Assembly: GCA_013122435.1 (NCBI GenBank)
Contig: WYDT01000036.1
Span: 1-64,000, forward strand
Direction: 5' to 3'
Length of the DNA stretch: 64,000 bases
Source: Chloroflexi bacterium AL-N1
GTDB taxonomy: Bacteria; Chloroflexota; Chloroflexia; Chloroflexales; Roseiflexaceae
Position 1 is the first letter of the stretch. Each line of letters begins with the position of its first letter. This document shows, piece by piece, positions 54,404 through 64,000 of the stretch. A program made the position numbers and the translations under genes. The notes beneath the pieces are model-generated. The model saw nothing but the letters and a program-made list of their open reading frames with translations, made no database searches and was not told the origin of the DNA.

Positions 54404-55344
54404 TTGAAACCGTGCATAGTATCAGAACAACGCTCTTGCACGGAAAAAAGACATGTCAACGTGCATATAGCTACATTGAAGCATGATTATCAGATATGAC
54501 AGCGTTAATCAACATATTATTGCTGTTAACTGGTGGAGTGTTACCATGTACTGATTTTACACTCTGATCTACCAGCAACAATGGTTATTAGACAGTCACT
54601 ACAACTTTCGATAGCTTTTACTGGAGGTCATGAAAAGTGGTTATCCGTATATTGTATCATACAATAATGTGTCACGATCTGAGTTTATCTAGACTAAATC
54701 ATGAGACTAATTAAGGACAATTGTTAAAGCGAAAGGCGATCCATTGGGTTGTGCAGAATTATAGTTGAGCATCTCTTAAATAGTGCTTTGCTATCAAGAA
54801 TTGCTTTTTATTATTCACCATTTTTGGCCTGTATTGTTCTGGATAAATGAGGATTTGACAAAAACAGGTGCATCTTTTATTATCTTATTAATGTTCATTT
54901 AATTTTAATGACGTATTTTACGTTGGTGTTCTCAGAATAAATATATTAACAAGCTAAAACCCATAAAGTATGTGAAAAGAAATAGTATGTCAAAATTCAT
55001 ATAATACTTATCAATGATAGCATGCTACAGCACTGGTTTAAAAAGATACGGATACCTGTTATCTATACATATCTAAGCTTTTTTGATGCTTTTAAGCCAG
55101 TTACGCACAAACACTCTCGTTTTTCCTGCTATATCCTACGAGATTTCATGCTTCACTCTGAATGATATAAGCATATCTTGGTGGTTGAGGTAGGTTTCGG
55201 GTGCGGCGGTGATGATGGTATATCAGCCATACAAGCTTTAGGCGCTTATGTAGTAATTCTGCGTGACATCTTGCTTATATAGTGATGTTACTTTAGAACC
55301 AAGTCTGTTCAGATTGGCTTGCTGTTTAAGTGAGGGTATCTTTA
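54404..55344. other. 941 AT-rich bases without genes upstream of the lipopeptide locus
   Basis: No reading frame with a ribosome-binding site and no family match on either strand. Composition is markedly more AT-rich than upstream DNA, with stretches such as 54860-55030. It presumably contains the promoter of the fatty acyl-AMP ligase gene, and marks the boundary between the IS scar and the PKS-NRPS locus. Confidence 0.5.
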
Positions 55345-57120
55345 ATGATGACAGAAAGAGATAAGATTACGCCCGTCGCCTGGGGATCATTTGTTGATCT
55401 TGTTCAATGGCGGGCATCTCAGCATCCTGAGCGTCAAGCGTATACATTTTTGCACAGCAGTAATAAGATTCCTAACATCACGTATGGAGAGTTAGATCGG
55501 CAAGCTCGTGCGATCGGTGGCTGGCTCCAAAGTTTTGTTGCTTCTGGTGAGCGTGCTTTACTGTTGTATTCCCCGGGTATTGAGTATATTACAGCATTCT
55601 TAGGTTGCTTATACGCAGGAGTTATTGCTGTCCCTGCATATCCCCCTCATCCTAATCGTCCGATATCACGCATATTGTCTATTTTAGATGACTCAGACAC
55701 CAAATTGTTGTTATCGACTTCATCCATTCTTGCAAATATCGAGCAATTTCTAGAGCAACATCCAGAACTAACCACAGTACGGTGTTTATCAACTGACGAG
55801 GTGCCCAAAGATAGTGAACATGTTTGGAAAATGCCGACCATAAATGGTGAGATGATAGCATTCTTACAATACACTTCTGGTTCGACAGCCACACCTAAGG
55901 GTGTCATGGTTAGTCATGATGCCCTGTTACACAACCAAAATATGATCACGCAGGCGTTTGCTCACACCGAGCAGACAACTCATGTAAGTTGGTTGCCACT
56001 TTATCATGATATGGGCTTAATCGGTAATGTGCTAGGGAGTCTCTATGCTGGCTCACAGGCTGTTTTGATGTCCCCAATGACTTTTCTCCAGCGCCCTATT
56101 CGTTGGTTACAGGCGATTTCGCACTACAAAGCTCATACAAGTGGTGGACCAAACTTTGCCTATGATTTATGTGTTAGCAAGATTACACCCGAGCAGTGTG
56201 AGACATTAGATCTTAGTAGCTGGCAGCGAGCATTTAATGGATCTGAACCTGTTCGTGCTATGACTTTACAGCGGTTTACCGAGAAGTTTGAACCGTACGG
56301 CTTCCACCATACGGCTTTTTATCCATGCTATGGATTAGCAGAGGCTACATTATTTGTTTCAGGTAGGACGCAAACAACTATAGCGCCAAGGGTACGGCAA
56401 TTTCGCTCTGATATGTTAGAGCAGGGGCAGGCAGTGGAGGCAATTGAGACCAACACATCAGCCAATGTATTTGTTAGTTGTGGACAAACGTGGTTAGAAC
56501 AGGACATTGATATTGTAAATCCAGAAACTGGTGCACGTTGCCAGCCCGGTCACGTCGGAGAGATCTGGATTAGTGGACCAAATATAACACAGGGATATTG
56601 GAACCGTGCTGAAGAAACTACCCACACGTTTCATGCCATGGTAGCTGACAACATGCAGGAGCGTGTTTTCCTCCGTACCGGTGACCTTGGATTTATCTAC
56701 CAAGACGAGTTGTACGTTGCAGGACGCATCAAGGATCTTATCATTATTGAAGGTCGAAACCACTACCCACAAGATATTGAACTTACAGTTGAGCAGTCTC
56801 ATGAGGCTATCCGCACTGGATGTGTGGCTGCATTTGCTGTTGATACCAGTGATGGTGAGCAGCTTGTTGTGGTTGCAGAGATACATCGGCGATATCAGCC
56901 ACAACAGGTGAGTCCAACCAGTGACGCTACTGAAATTGTTAAGATGCTTACAAGAGTTGTTCGACAAGCGATTGCTCAACATCACGACATAAAGACCCAC
57001 ACGATTAAGTTGCTACAATCTGGCAGCATACCTAAGACATCCAGTGGAAAGATTCAACGCCATGCCTGTAAAAAACAGTATCTCAATGAGACGCTAAATA
57101 TATGGCATCCAAAAGTTTAA
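55345..57120 (+). CDS. fatty acyl-AMP ligase (FAAL)
   Basis: 591 residues from the first of two adjacent ATGs (GAGGG about 10 bases upstream). FAALs activate a free fatty acid as acyl-AMP and load it on an ACP, feeding PKS/NRPS lines. Seen: the P-loop LQYTSGSTATPKGVMVSH, FAAL-type WLPLYHDMGLIG, SGGPNFAYDLC, FNGSEPVRAMTLQRF, YPCYGLAEATLFVSG, the hinge LRTGDLGFIYQDELYVAGRIKD in pieces, and IIEGRNHYPQDIE. The C-terminus keeps PKTSSGKIQRHAC with the adenylating Lys. Stand-alone rather than fused, as in puwainaphycin-type loci. The partner ACP is expected to be the first domain of the next gene, 237 bases downstream. Confidence 0.92.
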   Translation: MMTERDKITPVAWGSFVDLVQWRASQHPERQAYTFLHSSNKIPNITYGELDRQARAIGGWLQSFVASGERALLLYSPGIEYITAFLGCLYAGVIAVPAYPPHPNRPISRILSILDDSDTKLLLSTSSILANIEQFLEQHPELTTVRCLSTDEVPKDSEHVWKMPTINGEMIAFLQYTSGSTATPKGVMVSHDALLHNQNMITQAFAHTEQTTHVSWLPLYHDMGLIGNVLGSLYAGSQAVLMSPMTFLQRPIRWLQAISHYKAHTSGGPNFAYDLCVSKITPEQCETLDLSSWQRAFNGSEPVRAMTLQRFTEKFEPYGFHHTAFYPCYGLAEATLFVSGRTQTTIAPRVRQFRSDMLEQGQAVEAIETNTSANVFVSCGQTWLEQDIDIVNPETGARCQPGHVGEIWISGPNITQGYWNRAEETTHTFHAMVADNMQERVFLRTGDLGFIYQDELYVAGRIKDLIIIEGRNHYPQDIELTVEQSHEAIRTGCVAAFAVDTSDGEQLVVVAEIHRRYQPQQVSPTSDATEIVKMLTRVVRQAIAQHHDIKTHTIKLLQSGSIPKTSSGKIQRHACKKQYLNETLNIWHPKV

Positions 57121-57357
57121 CAAAAGCACTATATGATTTTATGAAATATTAATAAAACGAGCATATAATATACGCCTATGAAGAGAAGCTGTACGGATTT
57201 TTCAAAGTAGTGTGAATTATATGAATTTTAGTTAAGACATGCTTATTTGGGATCTGTTTCTAGTATTCCCATCTGCTATAGGGTGAATCAATGTTTGTGT
57301 GCCTTATTTTTGTATGGCTTTCAGACACTTTTATGCCTAGAATTAAAGGAATACATT

Positions 57358-60300
57358 GTGGGCAATCAACGGTTTGGAGATGATAGTTTACACAGCATTT
57401 CTTATGATAGGATAGAAAGTTGGCTTATTCAACAGATTGGGACTCAACTGGGTCTTGATGTGAATGACATCAATGTTGATGAACCATTTGATGTTTATGG
57501 TCTGTCGTCACGAGATCTCGTAACTCTTTCAGGTGATATTGAAGAGTGGCTACACGTGACACTATCGCCAACGGTTGCTTACGAATATGTAACGATAGCA
57601 GATCTTTCTCAATACCTGTTGAAACTACTACAGGAAACCTCTTCTGCTAACGTGGTGGAAGAGGATAGAAGTGTTCTGGAGACACCTGATACCTTTTCTG
57701 AAGAAGCTACTGACGACTATGTTGATGATCATGCTATTGCTGTTATCGGCTTGGGTTGTCGGTTTCCTGGCGCATCAAATGTAGAGACCTTTTGGAAATT
57801 GCTTTCTACAGGTGTAGATGCTATACGTCATATATCGTCCCAAAGGCAAGACACACAGATAACTCGATTCCCCAAAAATGGAGAGCATGTCCAGCCAATC
57901 CAGGAGGGCGGTTTTCTTGATTATGTTGATGAATTCGATCCGCATTTTTTTAATATATCCCCACGTGAAGCCATCCGCATGGATCCACAGCAGCGTCTGC
58001 TGTTAGAGGTAGTATGGGAGTCTTTTGAGAATGCAGGTATTGACAGTAAGCAATTGTCTGGATCGTCAACTGGCGTGTTTATAGGTATTTCTACGCAGGA
58101 GTACAGTACACTTCAGTTTGAGGATGACACCAGTGTCGATGTGTATGCCGCTACTGGTAATGCGTCAAGTATCGCTGCTAATCGTTTATCGTACCTCTTC
58201 GATTTGCGTGGTCCAAGTGTTGCGGTAGATACCGCGTGTTCTTCATCCTTGGTTGCCGTGCATTTGGCGTGTCAGAGTTTACGTACAGGTGAGGCTTCTC
58301 TTGCGCTTGCAGGGGGGGTTAATGTTATCCTTGATCCGGATTTGACAAGTGCTTTTGCAACTTCGGGTATGTTGTCTCCTGATGCCCGTTGTAAAACATT
58401 TGATGCTAGTGCAAATGGCTACGTCCGTGGAGAAGGATGTGGGGTGGTAATCCTCAAACGTCTTTGTGATGCACAGCGCGATGGTGATACAATCTTCGCT
58501 CAGATCCGTGGTTCTGCTGTTAATCAAGATGGTCGAAGCAATGGGTTAACAGCACCTAATCAATCTTCTCAAGAAGAAGTCATTCGTCGAGCTCTGGCTG
58601 TTGCTCAGGTATTACCGAATCAGATACAGTATGTCGAAGCCCATGGAACTGGCACGGAACTTGGCGATCCGATAGAGATGGAGGCGCTCAAACGGATTTA
58701 CGCTCAAGATCGCTTGCATGATCAACCATGTGTCATTGGTTCGGTGAAAACCAATATAGGCCATTTAGAGTCTGCTGCTGGCATTGCAGGGCTCATTAAA
58801 ACAATCCTTGCACTAAGACATCAGGAAATTCCATCCCATCTCCATCTTAAAAACCTCAATCCACACATTGATCTTACGGATGTGCCTTTTGTCATTCCAA
58901 CTCAACCACATTCATGGCTACCTGGTCACAACCGTCGGCTTGCTGGCATTAGTTCATTTGGTTTTGGGGGAACCAATACCCATGTAATAGTCGAAGAAGC
59001 TCCACCACCACTGCTGTCAACCCCCGGGAGATCATGGCAGTTACTGACGTTTTCTGCAAAAACCAGCGAGGCGTGTAGACAAGTTGTATCTCGATTAGCC
59101 GAGTATCTTGAGCAACCGCAAGACCTTGGAGATGTAGCATATACACTGCACGTTGGCCGCACACGCTTTAAATACGGTGGTATGGTGGTGGCACATAATG
59201 AAGAAGAAGTGGCACATCTTTTAAGAACGCCTGATGCCAAACGCGTTCTCCTTGATACGCAGGAACCACGTCTCTGCAAAATCGTGTTCTTATTCTCTGG
59301 GCAAGGCTCACAGTATGTACGTATGGGTCGTGATTTATATGAGACTGAGCCGGTGTTTCATGATATTGTTGATTATTGTGCTGACACATTGCGACCATAC
59401 CTCGATGTCGATTTGCGAGATATTGTCTATCCCAGCGTGGGAGAAGAAGAACCGTCCCAATTGCTGGAGCAGACGGCTGTAGCGCAACCAGCCCTGTTTG
59501 TGATTGAATATGCGTTGGCGAAGTTGTATCAGTCGTGGGGTATTCATCCGGATGTGATGATTGGGCATAGTATTGGTGAATATGTGGCAGCGTGCTTGTC
59601 AGGTGTATTTACCCTTGATGATGCCCTTGCTTTGGTCGCTCAACGTGGACGATTAATGCAGTCTGTGGCACCTGGGTCTATGTTATCGGTCCCGCTTGCT
59701 GAGGCGGATATACGCCCGCTCCTACCCGACGAGCTTTCTCTTGCTGCCATCAATGCTCCCAGACGATGTGTTGTTTCTGGCCCATCTGAAGCGATTGATT
59801 CATTCTCAAAACGCCTGATGGAAGACAACATTCTTTCCCGGAAGTTGCATACCTCGCATGCGTTTCACTCATCAATGATGGACAACATTATTGATGAGTT
59901 TACCAGTCACGTTAAAAAGACACAGTTGCAAGCTCCTGCCATACCGTATGTTTCAAATGTTACTGGTACCTGGATAGACCCACAACAAGCTACTGATCCT
60001 ACCTATTGGGCTGACCATTTACGACGCCCGGTACGTTTTGTCGATGGATTGGGACTTCTTACACGTGGACATGCCTGGACATGCTTGGAAGTTGGCCCTG
60101 GACAAACCCTGCATTCGTTTACGCAGCAATACGCGGAATACGAAGGTATTAAGAACTGGCATATTTTATCATCATTGCGTCATCCCCGCAGTCAGCAACC
60201 TGATATACCATTTCTTCTGACTACTTTAGGAAAGTTATGGTTAATTGGTCATCAGATCGACTGGTCGGCATTTTACGCTGGACAGCGCCGTCAACGAGTA

Positions 60301-63300
60301 ATGCTACCAAATTATCCCTTTGAACGTCAGCGTTACTGGATTCAATCAACCCCGCAAATTGACGACAGAAAGGAGATAGCATCTATGTCCATGTCTCAAG
60401 AAGAAACGAACCACAACAATACCCTACGACAGGATATTGAATTACAGGTACGAGACATCATCTCTACTTTACTTCAAAGTTCACCTGATTATATTGACCT
60501 ATACACACCCTTTCTTGAAATGGGTGCCGACTCTATTGTACTGGTTCAGGCGATCCGTGCTATTGAGCAGACCTTTAGTGTTGAGATCACTATTCGCCAA
60601 ATTTTTGAAGAGCTTACCACTATTGATGACATCGTAGGTTATGTTGAGCAACAGACACCAGCTAATTGGAGCTATCGGGCAGCTTCCTCTTCAATTACAG
60701 CGGGTGAACAAACGACTCAACAATCTATCACAGAAACCGCTGGTATGGCAGCATCTGTAGGAAATATGACCGTACCGGCACTATCTTTCGGTAGTGGCAA
60801 TCAGCCAACTGCTGATTTACAGTCAATGTTTGCTCAACAACTGAATGTGTTGACACAAATGACACAGGTCATGGCACAACAACTTGCTGTTGTTGGTGGC
60901 CAGGTCGATTCAGCGCCGCCTCTATCTGAAATGCCCCGCTCAAGTTCTGCAAGAGCCATCAATCAAAGCACTGCTGTTGTTCGATCAAATGGAAATACAG
61001 AAGAGAAATCATCAACCCAAAACACGACGTTTGTCCCTTACCAGCCAATTCGTGCCGGGTCTCGTTTTGATCCTTTGAGTGGCTTAACAGATCAGCAACG
61101 TCAATATCTGGAGGATTTTACTGCACGATACACCCAGCGTACCGCACGATCAAAACAACAAACCCAATCTTATCGATCCGTTTTGGCAGATAACCGTGCA
61201 TCCGTTGGTTTTCGTTTCTCTACGAAAGAGTTACTTTATCCCATTATCAGTGACCGTTCTTGTGGTTCACACTTGTGGGACATCGATGGGAATGAGTATA
61301 TCGATTTGACAATGGGTTTTGGGGTGACCCTGTTTGGTCATCAGGCTTTGTTTATTCATGAAGCCGTTCGTCAGCAACTGGAGCAGGGTGTACAACTTGG
61401 CCCACAATCTGATGTTGCCGGAGAAGTTGCCACACTCATTCACGAGTTAACAGGTGTAGAGCGTATTACCTTCTGTAACTCAGGCACTGAAGCAGTGATG
61501 ATGGCATTGCGGCTCGCTCGTACGACAACCGGGCGGTCAAAAATTGCACTTTTTGCTGGTTCCTATCATGGGTCTAGTGATGGAACGCTGGTTGTAGGAG
61601 AGTCTATTGATGGTGCTTCATCATCCTTACCTATGTCTCCCGGTGTTACCCCTGGCATAGAAGAGAACGTTATCGTCTTAGAGTATGGTTCCGCACAGGC
61701 CATTGACACGGTTCGCGAGCACGCTCACGAGCTTGCTGCAGTTCTAGTTGAACCGGTTCAGAGTCGTCGTCCAGATCTGCAACCAAAAGAGTTTCTACAC
61801 GAGTTGCGTGCCCTGACTGCTGAAACCGACATTGCCCTTATCTTTGATGAAATTATTACAGGTTTTCGTATTCATCCTGGTGGTGCTCAGGCATGGTTTG
61901 ATGTTCAAGCTGACATGGTTACGTATGGCAAAATTGTGGGTGGAGGATTCCCGATTGGGATTGTGTGTGGTAAAGCAGCCTATCTTGATGGTATTGATGG
62001 CGGGTTATGGCAGTATGGGGATTTGTCATATCCATCTGCTACGACAACTTTTTTTGCAGGTACCTTTTGCAAACACCCCTTGACGATGGCTGCATCGCGT
62101 GCAGTATTACAACATCTCAAGGAAGCAGGACCAACGCTTCAAGAACAGTTGAATGCACGAACAACTGATCTTGTGAAGACACTGAATCAATTTTTTGAAT
62201 CAGAAAGTGTTCCTATACGAACGGTTCAGTTTGGTTCATTATTCCGTTTTACCTTCACAACGAATATGGATTTGTTTTTCTACCATTTAGTGGCGAAGGG
62301 GTTATATATTTGGGAGGGCCGGAATTTATTCCTCTCAACTGCACATACTGATGATGATATTGCTGCAATCATTCGCATAGTTCGAGAGAGTGTGATGGAG
62401 CTCCGAGAAGGGGGCTTTCTTCCTGAAAAGCCGCCATCTCCCACAGATCCAGAAACACCGCCGGATAGTGCGGATTCGCCCAACGGTTTTAAAAAAAAGC
62501 CTAAAATAGCTGATGTAAATGACAATGGTACACTATCTACCGTACCATTGAATGATGCACAGTATCAGCTCTGGGTCGCAACGCAACTCGAAGATGGCGC
62601 ACTTTGTGCCTATAATGAGGCATTGGTGCTGGCTTTGCGGGGTTCTCTGTCACTACAGACTTTGCAGTATGCAATCCAACATGTTGTTGACCGTCATGAA
62701 GCATTACGCATAGTGATCAACTCTGACGGAACAAGTCAGCAAATCTTCCCCTCATTAACGGTGGATGTCCTATTAGTGGATTTTACAACTCTTCAGGGGG
62801 AGGCATCGCATCCATCCGTACAGATGTGGCTTAGTATAGAACAGCAACGACCTTTTGATCTTACAAAGGGGCCACTGTTCCGCTGTACACTGCTCAAACT
62901 GACTGATGCCACCTACCTGTTAGCGCTCACAGCACACCATGTTGTTGTTGATGGTATGTCACTCACACTGCTGGTTCAAGAAGTAAGTGCTATTTATTCT
63001 ACGGTTATGCAGGGAGAGGAGCCTCAGCTTGAGACTCCAATATCATTCCGAGACTTTCTAACATGGCAGAACCAGCGTGTTCATGACGAGGCAATGCGTG
63101 TTCACGAAACATACTGGCTGGACCAATTTGCTCGTCCCGTCATCCCATTAGATCTTTTGACCGCCAAACCACGCCCAAATACATTTTCATACATAGGTGG
63201 CCGTCAAACAATACGCTTGATGGAGTCATTGCATGAAAAGATAAAAGCTATTAGTCGCACTCAGCATAGTACACTCTTTATGACCCTTCACGCTGTCTAC

Positions 63301-64000
63301 GCTATATTACTGCATCGTTTGAGCTTTCAAGAAGAGTTAGTGGTTGGTATTCCAATTACATTACGTGGGATGGTCAGTGACAGGCCCTTAATTGGCTATA
63401 CTTTGAATCTGCTTCCTATTCGTAGCACATTTCATGCCACAGCTAATTTTCGGGATTACCTCACCAATCAGAAACGAGTCCTGATTGATGCGTTTGAACA
63501 TAGTGAATATCCCTTGGCGTGGCTGCTTAATCGGTTAAATTTACCACGTGATACGAGTCGCCCCCCGCTCTTCAATGTCACATTTAATCTAGATCGTGTT
63601 CCCGACATTCCCCAAATGGGAGATGTTGATGTCCAATTAGTTGCTCTCCCACCACAATATAGCAAGTTTGATATAAGTTTAAACATTGTGGAATTCTCAA
63701 ATGAACTGTATCTAGAGTGTGATTATAGTACTGGACTTTTTGAACAAACGACTATTGAACGTATGTTAGAACAGTTCAGTATTCTCCTCGCGGGTATTGC
63801 GAACGATATTGATCGACCATTGCACTCTGTGCCGCTGTTGAGTATTGAAGAACAACAACAGATTTTGGTTGATTGGAACAACACGGTCAATGATCCATGT
63901 CCCAATACAACAGTGACAAGTTTGTTTGAGCGTGTATGTAGTCACTATCCAGATGCTTGTGCGTTGGCTACTGATACAGGCATATTAACCTATCAAGCGC
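57358..64000 (+). CDS. PKS-NRPS hybrid with aminotransferase: ACP-KS-AT-ACP-AMT-C-A (partial)
   Basis: GTG start at 57358 with AAAGGA 8 bases upstream; open to the window end (over 2,214 codons). Order: ACP (57400-57620, DVYGLSSRDL); KS (57730-59010; DTACSSS with Cys294, EAHGTGT, NIGHLESAAG); AT (59280-60200; GHSIGEY with Ser738, HAFHS as in malonyl-specific ATs); ACP (60430-60650, MGADSI with Ser1059); Gln/Met-rich linker; class III aminotransferase (61060-62420; FDEIITGFR, PLP Lys1525 in YGKIVGGGFPIG); C domain (62530-63870; HHVVVDG); start of an A domain. This is the mycosubtilin/iturin plan: the fatty acid loaded by the FAAL is extended once with malonyl-CoA, the beta-keto group is transaminated, and the resulting beta-amino acid is joined to an amino acid. 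Unlike MycA/ItuA, the AT is in cis. No ketoreductase is present. Confidence 0.92.
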   Translation, partial: MGNQRFGDDSLHSISYDRIESWLIQQIGTQLGLDVNDINVDEPFDVYGLSSRDLVTLSGDIEEWLHVTLSPTVAYEYVTIADLSQYLLKLLQETSSANVVEEDRSVLETPDTFSEEATDDYVDDHAIAVIGLGCRFPGASNVETFWKLLSTGVDAIRHISSQRQDTQITRFPKNGEHVQPIQEGGFLDYVDEFDPHFFNISPREAIRMDPQQRLLLEVVWESFENAGIDSKQLSGSSTGVFIGISTQEYSTLQFEDDTSVDVYAATGNASSIAANRLSYLFDLRGPSVAVDTACSSSLVAVHLACQSLRTGEASLALAGGVNVILDPDLTSAFATSGMLSPDARCKTFDASANGYVRGEGCGVVILKRLCDAQRDGDTIFAQIRGSAVNQDGRSNGLTAPNQSSQEEVIRRALAVAQVLPNQIQYVEAHGTGTELGDPIEMEALKRIYAQDRLHDQPCVIGSVKTNIGHLESAAGIAGLIKTILALRHQEIPSHLHLKNLNPHIDLTDVPFVIPTQPHSWLPGHNRRLAGISSFGFGGTNTHVIVEEAPPPLLSTPGRSWQLLTFSAKTSEACRQVVSRLAEYLEQPQDLGDVAYTLHVGRTRFKYGGMVVAHNEEEVAHLLRTPDAKRVLLDTQEPRLCKIVFLFSGQGSQYVRMGRDLYETEPVFHDIVDYCADTLRPYLDVDLRDIVYPSVGEEEPSQLLEQTAVAQPALFVIEYALAKLYQSWGIHPDVMIGHSIGEYVAACLSGVFTLDDALALVAQRGRLMQSVAPGSMLSVPLAEADIRPLLPDELSLAAINAPRRCVVSGPSEAIDSFSKRLMEDNILSRKLHTSHAFHSSMMDNIIDEFTSHVKKTQLQAPAIPYVSNVTGTWIDPQQATDPTYWADHLRRPVRFVDGLGLLTRGHAWTCLEVGPGQTLHSFTQQYAEYEGIKNWHILSSLRHPRSQQPDIPFLLTTLGKLWLIGHQIDWSAFYAGQRRQRVMLPNYPFERQRYWIQSTPQIDDRKEIASMSMSQEETNHNNTLRQDIELQVRDIISTLLQSSPDYIDLYTPFLEMGADSIVLVQAIRAIEQTFSVEITIRQIFEELTTIDDIVGYVEQQTPANWSYRAASSSITAGEQTTQQSITETAGMAASVGNMTVPALSFGSGNQPTADLQSMFAQQLNVLTQMTQVMAQQLAVVGGQVDSAPPLSEMPRSSSARAINQSTAVVRSNGNTEEKSSTQNTTFVPYQPIRAGSRFDPLSGLTDQQRQYLEDFTARYTQRTARSKQQTQSYRSVLADNRASVGFRFSTKELLYPIISDRSCGSHLWDIDGNEYIDLTMGFGVTLFGHQALFIHEAVRQQLEQGVQLGPQSDVAGEVATLIHELTGVERITFCNSGTEAVMMALRLARTTTGRSKIALFAGSYHGSSDGTLVVGESIDGASSSLPMSPGVTPGIEENVIVLEYGSAQAIDTVREHAHELAAVLVEPVQSRRPDLQPKEFLHELRALTAETDIALIFDEIITGFRIHPGGAQAWFDVQADMVTYGKIVGGGFPIGIVCGKAAYLDGIDGGLWQYGDLSYPSATTTFFAGTFCKHPLTMAASRAVLQHLKEAGPTLQEQLNARTTDLVKTLNQFFESESVPIRTVQFGSLFRFTFTTNMDLFFYHLVAKGLYIWEGRNLFLSTAHTDDDIAAIIRIVRESVMELREGGFLPEKPPSPTDPETPPDSADSPNGFKKKPKIADVNDNGTLSTVPLNDAQYQLWVATQLEDGALCAYNEALVLALRGSLSLQTLQYAIQHVVDRHEALRIVINSDGTSQQIFPSLTVDVLLVDFTTLQGEASHPSVQMWLSIEQQRPFDLTKGPLFRCTLLKLTDATYLLALTAHHVVVDGMSLTLLVQEVSAIYSTVMQGEEPQLETPISFRDFLTWQNQRVHDEAMRVHETYWLDQFARPVIPLDLLTAKPRPNTFSYIGGRQTIRLMESLHEKIKAISRTQHSTLFMTLHAVYAILLHRLSFQEELVVGIPITLRGMVSDRPLIGYTLNLLPIRSTFHATANFRDYLTNQKRVLIDAFEHSEYPLAWLLNRLNLPRDTSRPPLFNVTFNLDRVPDIPQMGDVDVQLVALPPQYSKFDISLNIVEFSNELYLECDYSTGLFEQTTIERMLEQFSILLAGIANDIDRPLHSVPLLSIEEQQQILVDWNNTVNDPCPNTTVTSLFERVCSHYPDACALATDTGILTYQA

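Noticed and set aside
57358-64000. The PKS-NRPS seemed at first to lack a defined open reading frame and could have been frameshifted
   Set aside because: Checking the positions of KS Cys, AT Ser, ACP Ser, PLP Lys and the C-domain His against the GTG at 57358 showed all are in the same frame; the frame simply has no stop before the window ends.
25602-64000. NRPS operon and FAAL/PKS locus as one biosynthetic cluster
   Set aside because: They are on opposite strands, separated by about 13 kb with a starch enzyme, unrelated small genes and dead IS elements, and each has its own starter logic (formyl-amino acid versus beta-amino fatty acid).
1-64000. Search for tRNA, rRNA and CRISPR arrays
   Set aside because: No cloverleaf with a GGTTCGA-type arm, no rRNA blocks and no regularly spaced short repeats were seen by eye; a tRNAscan-SE and CRISPR finder run would settle this.

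Overview
The window looks like chromosomal DNA of a filamentous, predatory-type Chloroflexota, most likely Herpetosiphon or a close relative. This is inferred from: GC near 50%; secreted proteins ending in a short hydrophobic/basic tail (IFLPMLMR at the end of the CSLREA protein); secreted glycosidases with Chloroflexota-style FW/LGFP repeats; and several large NRPS/PKS genes amid small accessory genes. No rRNA, tRNA or CRISPR array was seen.

Layout. 0.2-12 kb is a patchwork of short, mostly monocistronic minus-strand accessory genes: an AadA-like nucleotidyltransferase, a secreted polysaccharide-lyase-like protein, DinB, a proline iminopeptidase, a YcaQ-type glycosylase, YdeI, a RelE/ParE toxin-antitoxin pair, an MNT nucleotidyltransferase whose HEPN partner is decayed, a DNA-alkylation-repair protein and DUF3224. 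11-25.5 kb is mainly plus strand: an AraC-type regulator, a TIGR00725 protein, two paralogous secreted glycoside hydrolases, an HD-domain protein, a lipoprotein, a large cytoplasmic histidine kinase and a CSLREA/beta-helix surface protein. purA, a receiver-only response regulator and a 49-residue membrane peptide lie on the minus strand here.

25.6-42.4 kb is a tightly packed three-gene minus-strand NRPS operon. In transcription order the enzymes are: (1) formyltransferase, half-condensation lobe, A, PCP; (2) GT4 glycosyltransferase, C, A, PCP, C, A, PCP; (3) C, A, PCP, thioesterase, 12-TM MFS exporter. Read collinearly this is a four-residue assembly line that starts with an N-formylated aromatic residue (Tyr/Phe-like code), adds Gly and an Orn-like basic residue, then one residue I cannot assign. 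The glycosyltransferase and exporter are fused into the megasynthases and the thioesterase has a Cys in place of the usual Ser. I recognise no described pathway with this organisation; it is the main candidate for a new system here.

42.9-48.8 kb is a secreted two-headed amylopullulanase. 49-51.8 kb holds a phytanoyl-CoA-dioxygenase-like protein, PspC, DUF1330, GNAT and a YbgC thioesterase. 52-54.4 kb is a graveyard: a broken unknown gene, an IS3-family element with both terminal repeats but internal stops and a deletion, and a decayed second transposase. After about 0.9 kb of AT-rich DNA without genes, a second biosynthetic locus starts on the plus strand: a stand-alone fatty acyl-AMP ligase and a PKS-NRPS (ACP, KS, AT, ACP, aminotransferase, C, A...) that runs off the window. 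Its order matches the beta-amino fatty acid starter of iturin/mycosubtilin-type lipopeptides, but with an AT built in. Coding in this last segment looks more AT-rich than the NRPS operon, which suggests a separate origin.
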